7,817 nucleotides of DNA from Gammaproteobacteria bacterium. GTDB taxonomy: Bacteria > Pseudomonadota > Gammaproteobacteria > Enterobacterales > Psychrobiaceae. The DNA lies in NCBI GenBank assembly GCA_013214885.1, contig JABSRS010000035.1:7932-15748 (forward strand), given 5' to 3'. Position 1 is the first letter of the stretch; each line of letters starts with the position of its first letter. The notes under the pieces are model-generated. The model had not been told where the DNA came from, searched no databases, and saw only the letters and a program-made list of their open reading frames with translations. The position numbers and the translations under genes are program-made. Positions 1 to 5,784 of this stretch are shown piece by piece.

Positions 1-1192
1 CCAGATCTTGTAATGAATTTATTGAGTTATTACTTTCTAAAGTAAAAATTGACGATCCTAAACGTGCGTAGCCATCGCCGTATAATCCAAATTTGGCCCG
101 CGAATCACTGTAATATGCGGTAGGAAGTAGATCAATTTTTCCTTGTTTGAAATCTCTTAACAAATTTGCCCAATCATCTTTAACCGCAATCATTTTAAAG
201 CCAGTGCTTTGCGAAATTAACTCTAAAAAATCACCAACAATTCCTTTAACCTTAACCCCATCGTCGCTATAAATTATTGGCTGCCACGCCTCAACACCGA
301 TCTTGAGTATTGGATGGTGAGTAATAAAATGACGCTCTTGATCGGTTAGTATTAACTTATTGTTACCAACATCAAAATGCATTAGCGTATGCAATCGGGG
401 ATTATCAATCCACTTATTTTCTAACTCGATAACATCTTGCGTGGTTATTTGAGCCATTCCTAACCGGATATATTGTTGCAGTTTGATATTGCCTTTCGGC
501 GCAGCCCCATAGAAGTTATTTTTAATGCCCTTGCTATCAATAACTCGGTAATCATTGAAGCGCAACGAACCGATTAAGCTGAACCATGAAGTGACCGCTT
601 CACTCAAAAATAAATCTATCTGATCATTATTAATTGCATCGACCAAACCTGAAAATTTAACAAAACGTTTAATGATTAAATTGGGATAGTGTTCTTGAAT
701 ATAACTATCGTAAAATGAATCTGCGATAACCCCGACAATTTTACCATCGAGTGAACTTAAGTTTTTGGCCATTATCCCTTCACTACGATGGACATAAACA
801 TTTGATTTTGTTGGATATATTTCGGCCAAATAATCCAGATCTTTATCTCTGCTGGCTAGCTTAAATAACCCAGCATGAATATCCGCTTGTTTTGTTTTAA
901 GTAAATCGAGCGAGCCTGACCAAGTTGACGGTATAAACACAATAGGGTGATTGGTTTTTTTTGACCACAAACGCCAGTAGTCAACCAATAAACCTTTTGC
1001 CTGACCTTTGTCATCGACGAAACTGTAGGGCATCAAATCGCTAGCGATTGCGATCCGTAATTGAGGCGGCAGAAATGACATCGACTTTTTCTCTATCGCG
1101 GCAAGTTCAATAGAGAAAAACGTCAACAATAATATTAGCCAAACCATCAGCTTTCTATAGATCATCAACTGATCCAGTCGTTGTTTAATCAT
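1..1192 (-). CDS. Tandem substrate-binding-domain sensor protein, 5' part (3' end beyond window)
   Basis: An open frame of 397 codons runs off the left edge with no stop. The N terminus has basic residues and then a hydrophobic stretch (about residues 15-31) ending in ELAA, which fits a Sec signal peptide or signal anchor. Residues about 44-265 resemble a family 3 solute-binding fold (start LRIAIASDLMPYSF; later SLDGKIVGVIADSF and LENKWIDNP). Residues about 282-300 (LTDQERHFITHHPILKIGV) are the linker typical of EvgS/BvgS-like sensors and of many periplasmic-sensor diguanylate cyclases, and a second such domain begins there. By family knowledge the protein senses a small ligand in the periplasm and passes the signal to a cytoplasmic kinase or GGDEF/EAL output, which cannot be seen here. 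The start is uncertain: the ATG at 1192 has only a weak ribosome site. In-frame ATGs lie at 1231 and 1252 (stop at 1265-1267), and Met10 is also possible. The gene is divergent from the CWC gene. Confidence 0.85.
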   Translation of the reverse strand, partial: MIKQRLDQLMIYRKLMVWLILLLTFFSIELAAIEKKSMSFLPPQLRIAIASDLMPYSFVDDKGQAKGLLVDYWRLWSKKTNHPIVFIPSTWSGSLDLLKTKQADIHAGLFKLASRDKDLDYLAEIYPTKSNVYVHRSEGIMAKNLSSLDGKIVGVIADSFYDSYIQEHYPNLIIKRFVKFSGLVDAINNDQIDLFLSEAVTSWFSLIGSLRFNDYRVIDSKGIKNNFYGAAPKGNIKLQQYIRLGMAQITTQDVIELENKWIDNPRLHTLMHFDVGNNKLILTDQERHFITHHPILKIGVEAWQPIIYSDDGVKVKGIVGDFLELISQSTGFKMIAVKDDWANLLRDFKQGKIDLLPTAYYSDSRAKFGLYGDGYARLGSSIFTLESNNSINSLQDL

Positions 1193-1308
1193 AATGCTAC
1201 CAAGTATAGTTACGATCGATAAAACATCCATTTCCTGAATGCTATATTTCATGATAAATAACCACTACACTGAGGATTACAGGCACCAACAACAACCGAT
1301 GGGCTTTC

Positions 1309-1542
1309 ATGAATAAAAAATCATCAGCGGTCAACTTATTTGATCCCGAGCACTCTCTCCAACCAAACCCTGCTAATATCTGTCAGCAATGTCAACAGTC
1401 CAACTTATGTGATATCGCCAGTGGCTCAACAGACTGCTGGTGTTTTAAACTTGAGACCTTTGATGTTGGTCTGGCACAAAAAGGCTCGACTAACCAATGC
1501 CTATGTCAAAGATGTTTGCAGCTAATTGCCAAAACTCCATAA
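1309..1542 (+). CDS. Small cysteine-rich CWC family protein
   Basis: This 77-residue protein has eight cysteines in a pattern typical of the Cys-rich CWC family: C25-x2-C28, C34, the C43-W-C45 core, then C64-x-C66-x2-C69. Such spacing suggests one or two bound metal ions, probably zinc, but family function is unknown to me. It has no signal peptide or membrane segment, so it is probably cytoplasmic. The ATG at 1309 is followed by a basic MNKKSS start, but there is no convincing Shine-Dalgarno sequence just upstream (a GAGGA at 1272-1276 is too distant). It lies 67 nt before fabG on the same strand. The -10 box in that gap suggests fabG has its own promoter, so an operon is only possible. It is real rather than a chance frame because the cysteine motif is conserved; the overlapping frame at 1340-1525 is a shadow. 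Confidence 0.8.
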   Translation: MNKKSSAVNLFDPEHSLQPNPANICQQCQQSNLCDIASGSTDCWCFKLETFDVGLAQKGSTNQCLCQRCLQLIAKTP

Positions 1543-1569
1543 CAACAGTTTGAATTTACGCTAAAAAAA

Positions 1570-1575
1570 TATAAT
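1570..1575 (+). promoter_or_regulatory. Candidate -10 box for fabG
   Basis: A perfect TATAAT sits 34 nt before the fabG start codon, after an A-rich run. The best -35-like sequence upstream (TTTGAA, about 1549-1554, 15-nt spacing) is short of ideal, so this is a probable but unproven sigma-70 promoter. It would give a 5' leader of about 27 nt. A good ribosome site (AAAGGTG, 1596-1602) lies 7 nt before the ATG. Confidence 0.5.
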
Positions 1576-1609
1576 CTGCTAACAATTAAATACTCAAAGG
1601 TGTTATCTC

Positions 1610-2935
1610 ATGAGCGATGGCTATATGCGTTTTGCCCACTCAGCGGTTGGAAAAAAGATATGTCGTGGACTTGGCTTTCCGATCCCACCGCATTTACAAC
1701 GTGCAAATAAGGGCCCACAAGAAGTAGTAAAACACATTTTATTTAGCAGTGTTAATCAACCTAATTCAGCCATTAGCAACGCACTAGCTGACGCCGCATT
1801 AGATCTCTCAGTCCAAGATCAGCAACGCTATAACGGACTTATTTTCGATGCCAGTTCAATTGCTTCAAGTACTGAATTAAAGCAGCTATTTCAATTTTTT
1901 AATCAACACTTACCTTTGTTACAACGCAACGGCCGCATTGTATTAATTGGTTTAAATCCTCAATCTATTGACGATACTCCTCAGGCTATTGCCCAGCGCA
2001 GTTTACTGGGCTTTATTAAATCACTGGCCAAAGAAGTAGGCCGCAAAGGTACTACCGCAAATCTTATATACACCGAAATTAATTGCGGCAATGAAGTAGC
2101 CTCCCCTTTAAGATTTTTTATGTCAAATCGCTGTACTTATGTCACAGGCCAAGTCATTAATGTCGCTCTACCATTAGCGAGTACCGTAGATTGGCAGCAA
2201 CCGTTAGCGGGTAAAACCGCTTTGGTCACAGGCGCGGCGCGGGGAATTGGTGCTGATATCGCGAAAGTATTAGCCCGTGACGGGGCCAAGGTGATTGGTT
2301 TAGATATTCCACAATCACAGCAACTACTTAATCAGGTGATGAACGAAATAAATGGCGACTCACTACTGGTTAATGTCACTGATGCTAACGCTGCTGAGCT
2401 AATTTCTGCTCATATTAAGCAGCTTGGTGGTGGACTCGATATCATTGTCCACAATGCAGGGATCACCCGCGATAAAACCTTGGCGAGAATGAAGCCGCAG
2501 CAATGGGATTTACTGATCGATATTAATTTGACGAGCATCGAGCGGATTAATCACAGCTTATTAAATCAAGACCTAATCAATGATGGCGGCAGAATTATTG
2601 GCGTGTCGTCAATCAGTGGCATTGCAGGAAATCCAGGACAAACTAACTACGCCACCTCAAAGGCTGGCGTGATCGGAATGGTGGAAAGCTTAGCCCCAAA
2701 ACTAGCGGCCAAAAACATCACCATTAATGCCGTCGCCCCTGGGTTTATTGAAACAGAAATGACTGACGCAGTGCCATTTATGCCTCGTCAGCTTGGGCGT
2801 CGTTTATGCTCTCTTTCACAAGGTGGCCTGCCAGTCGATGTTGCAGAAACAATTGCGATGTTTGCCGCGCCAAATTCTCAAGGGATAACCGCTAACATTA
2901 TTCGTGTTTGTGGTCAGAATATTATGGGATCATAA
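1610..2935 (+). CDS. fabG: High-molecular-weight 3-oxoacyl-ACP/CoA reductase (SDR family)
   Basis: This enzyme should reduce 3-oxoacyl-ACP or 3-oxoacyl-CoA to the 3-hydroxyacyl form in the cytoplasm. At 441 residues it is nearly twice the length of housekeeping FabG (about 245) and matches the long FabG4-like class. Residues 1-190 form a degenerate Rossmann-like domain starting MSDGYMRFAHSAVGKKICRG, with no glycine-rich nucleotide motif seen. Residues 199-441 are a complete classical SDR: TGAARGIG at 207-214, Asp232 ending strand 2 (predicting NADH rather than NADPH), HNAG 281-284, Asn306, and catalytic Ser334, Tyr347 and Lys351 (YATSK), then PGFIETEM 377-384. The C terminus ends VCGQNIMGS, as is typical of this long class. 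The ATG at 1610 has a good AAAGGTG site. The stop is 4 nt before the phospholipase-like gene, which suggests co-translation. Thiolase or MaoC partners often found near such genes are absent from this window. Confidence 0.92.
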   Translation: MSDGYMRFAHSAVGKKICRGLGFPIPPHLQRANKGPQEVVKHILFSSVNQPNSAISNALADAALDLSVQDQQRYNGLIFDASSIASSTELKQLFQFFNQHLPLLQRNGRIVLIGLNPQSIDDTPQAIAQRSLLGFIKSLAKEVGRKGTTANLIYTEINCGNEVASPLRFFMSNRCTYVTGQVINVALPLASTVDWQQPLAGKTALVTGAARGIGADIAKVLARDGAKVIGLDIPQSQQLLNQVMNEINGDSLLVNVTDANAAELISAHIKQLGGGLDIIVHNAGITRDKTLARMKPQQWDLLIDINLTSIERINHSLLNQDLINDGGRIIGVSSISGIAGNPGQTNYATSKAGVIGMVESLAPKLAAKNITINAVAPGFIETEMTDAVPFMPRQLGRRLCSLSQGGLPVDVAETIAMFAAPNSQGITANIIRVCGQNIMGS

Positions 2936-2939
2936 GCTG

Positions 2940-3395
2940 ATGAAATTTAAAATGCTCACCATGGCAATACTGCTAGGATCTATTGCTGGCTGTGCCAATA
3001 CAACCAGCTCGACCAATCAAGCCAGTGAAACGAATTTACTGGCGACCATCTCACCTCATTACGGTAATTGGTGTGGTGCTGATTATCCTAAAGATATTTA
3101 TAGTGCCAATGATCCAATTGATCAGTTAGACGCAGCTTGCAAGATTCATGATTTTTGTTATCAAGAGCAGGGATATTTAGATTGTGGCTGTGACAAGGCG
3201 TTTAATCAGCAACTGTCGCAAGGGCTAGCGAAAAATAGTTTCGGCCCTCTAGAAAAAGTGTTTGTCCAATCGTTTAAATCCTACTTTAAAGCGTCACCGT
3301 GTCATGGCGATAATAGTGAAAAAATTGGTATTTCCAAGGCACTGCAAAATGCAGCTAAAAACTTAAGTGATAAGGTGAAGAGTCTATTCCCGTGA
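2940..3395 (+). CDS. Phospholipase A2-like lipoprotein
   Basis: This 151-residue protein starts with a lipoprotein signal: MKFKM, a hydrophobic stretch, and lipobox IAGC with the lipidated Cys18. The mature part has a secreted phospholipase A2 core: a calcium-loop-like YGNWCG (41-46) and PIDQLDAACKIHDFCY (59-74). The latter aligns without gaps to the PLA2 active-site helix and includes the catalytic His70-Asp71 pair. Six further cysteines (45, 67, 73, 82, 84, 121) could form three disulphides, as expected outside the cytoplasm. One cysteine of the usual Cys-Cys pair is alanine (Ala66). The predicted role is calcium-dependent release of an sn-2 fatty acid from phospholipids in the periplasm or at the outer membrane; activity is inferred. 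The ATG at 2940 was chosen over a GTG at 2904 because it puts the signal peptide at the N terminus and follows the fabG stop by 4 nt. The C-terminal third (122-151) is Lys/Ser-rich and unassigned. Confidence 0.82.
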   Translation: MKFKMLTMAILLGSIAGCANTTSSTNQASETNLLATISPHYGNWCGADYPKDIYSANDPIDQLDAACKIHDFCYQEQGYLDCGCDKAFNQQLSQGLAKNSFGPLEKVFVQSFKSYFKASPCHGDNSEKIGISKALQNAAKNLSDKVKSLFP

Positions 3396-3456
3396 CCATT
3401 GGAAATACAGGAATTTATGGTGTGAGTAAAATTCTATAGACAAGACGTGCGATTGA

Positions 3457-3474
3457 ACAATAGCTGGCTATTGT
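3457..3474. repeat. Palindromic element with flanking GATTGA repeats
   Basis: The arms ACAATAGC and GCTATTGT are perfect 8-bp inverted repeats separated by TG, so RNA or single-stranded DNA could fold as a 7-bp stem with a CTGG loop. A GATTGA hexamer flanks it directly on both sides (3451-3456 and 3475-3480), within GCGATTGA and GATTGAGCGC. The form resembles a REP-type dispersed repeat, but copy number cannot be judged from one window. There is no T-tract, so it is not a standard intrinsic terminator. Confidence 0.55.
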
Positions 3475-3545
3475 GATTGAGCGCAACGCAGTAAATAGGA
3501 TTTAAAGCCGCTATAAAACCTGCAACTTCATTGATTACGGGTATA

Positions 3546-3600
3546 TATCGGTCAATGCCTTTTTCCACAGAGAGAGAGCAGGAAAGTGTAAAGACCGATA
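3546..3600. repeat. Long-loop inverted repeat TATCGGTC/GACCGATA
   Basis: Perfect 8-bp arms at 3546-3553 and 3593-3600 enclose 39 nt. The loop contains a shorter TTTCC/GGAAA pair (3562-3566 and 3581-3585) around an AGAGAGAGAG run. Together they could fold into a two-level hairpin. It lies 20 nt beyond the stop of the minus-strand DUF3192 gene, so it could mark that transcript's 3' end. No U-tract follows on either strand. I see no open frame or other structure in the remaining bases between 3396 and 3620. Confidence 0.45.
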
Positions 3601-3620
3601 AACAGCAAGCAGGCTAGATG

Positions 3621-3992
3621 TTATAGCTGGCGTAGTGCTTTGTCGCCCCAACTCACTAATTTATTCTGTTTAAACACTAATGGCGTGCACTCGTCCTTAG
3701 TGGTTAGATCATCTTTATGTACACGATGGGTGCGATAAAAAAGGACCTGGATTGTTTCGCCATTTTTATCGTACGTTTCGTTAAAATCAGGCACACCCAT
3801 TTTATCTTGAACCGCTGAAAAAGTCGCGTTAACCATTAATGTGGCGATCTGCTTGCGATTCTCATATTGACGGTCGTGATCACTCATGACATAGCCATTA
3901 TCACGATCATGATCGCCAATAGCAACAACACAACCGGTTAAACTAAGACTTAGCGGTGCCATCACAAGTAAGGCTATTAACGATTTCTTCAT
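3621..3992 (-). CDS. DUF3192 family lipoprotein
   Basis: This 123-residue protein begins MKKSLIALLVMAPLSLSLTGC, a lipoprotein signal with lipobox LTGC and lipidated Cys21. The mature part matches my knowledge of DUF3192: ENRKQIATLMVNATFSAVQD (44-63), KMGVPDF (64-70), then IQVLFYRTHRV (81-91) and TTKDECTPLVFKQNKLVSWG (97-116). The layout (helix, MGxPDF turn, strands) recalls the SmpA/BamE-like fold, but the function is not established. It probably sits in the inner or outer membrane facing the periplasm. A His/Asp-rich stretch (DHDRDNGYVMSDHDR, 27-41) just after the lipidation site could be a flexible or metal-binding linker. The ATG at 3992 has a clear GGAGTG ribosome site at 3998-4003, which excludes longer in-frame starts. 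It lies downstream of glpK on the same strand but has its own candidate promoter, so it is probably separate from glycerol metabolism. Confidence 0.88.
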   Translation of the reverse strand: MKKSLIALLVMAPLSLSLTGCVVAIGDHDRDNGYVMSDHDRQYENRKQIATLMVNATFSAVQDKMGVPDFNETYDKNGETIQVLFYRTHRVHKDDLTTKDECTPLVFKQNKLVSWGDKALRQL

Positions 3993-4037
3993 TATTTCAC
4001 TCCAAAAATTAACGAGATAAGCCAAATGGCTTGGTTA

Positions 4038-4065
4038 AACATAGGTAAAGCAAAATACAGTCCAA
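4038..4065 (-). promoter_or_regulatory. Candidate promoter for the DUF3192 gene
   Basis: On the minus strand, a TTGGAC -35 (4060-4065) and TATGTT -10 (4038-4043) are separated by 16 nt. The -10 is 45 nt upstream of the ATG. This is a reasonable but imperfect sigma-70 match. A small palindrome AAGCCA-TT-TGGCTT (4019-4032) lies just downstream, near the expected transcription start. Confidence 0.4.
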
Positions 4066-4091
4066 CTTTGTTAACTGATTGTTAATAAATA

Positions 4092-4105
4092 ACAATTAAA
4101 ATTGT
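4092..4105. repeat. AT-rich palindrome, possible operator
   Basis: ACAATT-AA-AATTGT is a perfect 6-bp inverted repeat with a 2-nt centre, located upstream of the DUF3192 -35. Such a dyad could bind a dimeric regulator, but in AT-rich DNA it may be chance. No family can be assigned. Confidence 0.25.
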
Positions 4106-4124
4106 CCGTGATATCCTTTGGTAT

Positions 4125-4146
4125 TTTCAACTAAATATTGTTGAAA
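4125..4146 (-). terminator. Weak hairpin downstream of glpK
   Basis: Perfect 7-bp arms TTTCAAC and GTTGAAA with an 8-nt loop lie 21 nt after the glpK stop. The stem is AT-rich and no run of U follows on the glpK transcript, so it is at best a weak or factor-dependent terminator. Confidence 0.3.
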
Positions 4147-4167
4147 TAGACTAATTTAATCAATTTG

Positions 4168-5646
4168 TTAACTCCTTACTCTCGCCACTGCGTCTTGCCA
4201 TTGTTGATAAAGTGCCTCGCGCTTAGGTGCCGCCATCGTCGGTTCAAAGCATTGTTGTGATTGCCACAAACTAGCAATCGCGTCTATCGATTCAAACATT
4301 CCAGCTTGCAAGCCTGCAAGATATGCAGCTCCTAAGGCGGTTGTTTCGAGATTTAACGGTCGTTCGATTTTAACATTGAGCATATCTGACAAAAATCCCA
4401 TTAACCAATTATTAGCCGCCATCGCACCATCAACCCGCAGTGTCATTGGGTTTAAACCATCATTGGTCATTGCAACTTGTAAGTCTTTGGTTTGATAACA
4501 GACCGACTGCAAACCAGCACTTACAATTTCTTTATAGCCAGTGCCACGCGTTAACCCCAAGATTGCACCCCGAGCATCGGGATCCCAATACGGCGCCCCT
4601 AAACCCGTAAATGCTGGCACCAGAAACACGCCATGGTCAACAGGGATACTATTGGCAATTGATTCACTTTCTTTAACATCATCAATTATCCCCAGCCCAT
4701 CCCTTAACCAACCCATGGTTGCGCCTGCCATAAAAATACTGCCCTCTATCGCATAGGTTGTTTGGCCCTTTAATCGATAGGCAACCGTTGTCAGGAGTTT
4801 ATTTTTCGATACCAGAGGTGCCTTGCCCGTATTAAGGATTAAAAAACATCCCGTGCCGTAGGTGCTTTTCGCCATGCCAGCTTTGAAACATGCTTGACCA
4901 AATAGCGCGGCTTGCTGATCGCCCGCGATCCCTAAAATTGGAATACTCGCCCCTAGAAACTCCTTAGCACTAACCCCAAAGTTATCAGCACTATCCATAA
5001 CCTCTGGTAATAATGAGGCAGGGATATCAAATAGCTCAAGTAACTTATCGTCCCATTGTTGATGATGAATATTAAACAACAGCGTTCTTGAGGCATTGGT
5101 GGCATCAGTGCGATGAACATTACCATTGGTTAAACGCCACAATAAAAAGCAATCTACGGTGCCAAAGGCGAGTTCACCACGTTCGGCTTTGGCGCGCGCC
5201 CCTGCGACATTATCGAGCAGCCAATTAATCTTACTAGCACAAAAATATGGATCGAGTAGCAGCCCAGTAGCAGCGCTGACCAAGGGTTCATGCTCTTGTT
5301 GGATTAAATTTTGGCAATATCGTGAAGTTCTACGATCTTGCCACACTATGGCATTGTAAATCGGCTGCCCAGTTTTACGATCCCAGATAATTGTTGTTTC
5401 ACGTTGATTGGTGATACCGATTGCGGCGATATCACTTGGTGATATCCCAGCATGTTCAATGGCCTGTTGCGATGTCCGCAACACACTGTGCCATATATCA
5501 TCAGGTTGATGTTCAACCCAAGCATGTTGTGGAAAAATTTGGTTAAATTCCTCCTGAGCTTGGCTAATCACCTGAGCAGACTGATCAAATATTATAGCTC
5601 TGGAACTCGTTGTCCCTTGATCGATTGATAAAATATATTTTGTCAT
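4168..5646 (-). CDS. glpK: Glycerol kinase
   Basis: GlpK phosphorylates glycerol with ATP to sn-glycerol-3-phosphate in the cytoplasm, trapping glycerol and feeding GlpD. At 492 residues it is close to the E. coli enzyme (502). FGGY-family marks run in order: nucleotide-binding [11 protein letters not shown] (7-17), glycerol-contacting Arg82-Glu83 in GITNQRETT, Tyr134, the catalytic base Asp243 in [18 protein letters not shown] 264-268, [13 protein letters not shown] 344-356 and [11 protein letters not shown] 404-414. Two E. coli control sites are not conserved. The fructose-1,6-bisphosphate ligand Arg236 aligns with Ser234, and the EIIA-Glc contact segment 472-481 is replaced by [10 protein letters not shown], with zinc ligand Glu478 aligning with Lys475. 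The ATG at 5646 was preferred over an upstream TTG at 5667 because GGTGA (5652-5656) lies just before it and it matches the family start. It is divergent from glpD; no glpF is adjacent. Confidence 0.96.
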   Translation of the reverse strand: MTKYILSIDQGTTSSRAIIFDQSAQVISQAQEEFNQIFPQHAWVEHQPDDIWHSVLRTSQQAIEHAGISPSDIAAIGITNQRETTIIWDRKTGQPIYNAIVWQDRRTSRYCQNLIQQEHEPLVSAATGLLLDPYFCASKINWLLDNVAGARAKAERGELAFGTVDCFLLWRLTNGNVHRTDATNASRTLLFNIHHQQWDDKLLELFDIPASLLPEVMDSADNFGVSAKEFLGASIPILGIAGDQQAALFGQACFKAGMAKSTYGTGCFLILNTGKAPLVSKNKLLTTVAYRLKGQTTYAIEGSIFMAGATMGWLRDGLGIIDDVKESESIANSIPVDHGVFLVPAFTGLGAPYWDPDARGAILGLTRGTGYKEIVSAGLQSVCYQTKDLQVAMTNDGLNPMTLRVDGAMAANNWLMGFLSDMLNVKIERPLNLETTALGAAYLAGLQAGMFESIDAIASLWQSQQCFEPTMAAPKREALYQQWQDAVARVRS

Positions 5647-5784
5647 CACAGTCACCGCCAAATTCAATTTGAGCCATCATGCCCCAGTTAATTACTAAAG
5701 TGAATATTTAGCCGTTATTGATTCTTTAATTCTTTGCAATCATGACTATACTTAAATAACGAGCCAACCAGTTAAGGGACTATT
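5647..5784. promoter_or_regulatory. Divergent glpK/glpD promoter region
   Basis: These 138 bp must hold the start signals of both divergent genes. For glpD, TATACT (5747-5752) is a good -10 about 33 nt before the start codon, with only a weak -35 (TTTAAT or CTTTAA, around 5725-5731), suggesting an activator-dependent or weak promoter. For glpK, TAAATA-like -10 sequences occur around 5705-5712 on the minus strand, without a strong -35. I looked for a CRP dyad (TGTGA-N6-TCACA) and a GlpR-type operator and found neither convincingly. Confidence 0.5.

Noticed and set aside
1203..1208. TATACT on the minus strand as a -10 box giving a nearly leaderless sensor mRNA
   Set aside because: No matching -35 is visible and the start codon itself is uncertain, so this is too weak to annotate.
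1340..1525. Open frame overlapping the CWC gene in another frame
   Set aside because: It lacks any recognised motif, whereas the overlapping frame carries the conserved cysteine pattern.
2904..2939. Upstream GTG start extending the PLA2-like lipoprotein into fabG
   Set aside because: It would place 12 residues before the signal peptide; the ATG at 2940 fits the signal and the gene spacing.
3380..3420. Possible terminator just after the PLA2-like gene
   Set aside because: Only imperfect short pairings (TATTCC with GGAAATA) are present and there is no U-tract.
3993..4025. Longer N terminus for the DUF3192 lipoprotein
   Set aside because: The GGAGTG ribosome site is positioned for the ATG at 3992, and the lipoprotein signal begins there.
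4541..5359. Plus-strand open frames at 4541-4756 and 5126-5359 inside glpK
   Set aside because: They are antisense shadows of a strongly conserved enzyme, low in complexity and without ribosome sites or family similarity.
5647..5667. TTG start seven codons upstream of glpK
   Set aside because: The family N terminus and the GGTGA site favour the ATG at 5646.
5647..5784. CRP or GlpR operator between glpK and glpD
   Set aside because: Only half-site matches were found, for example TGTGA overlapping the glpK start, with no paired half.
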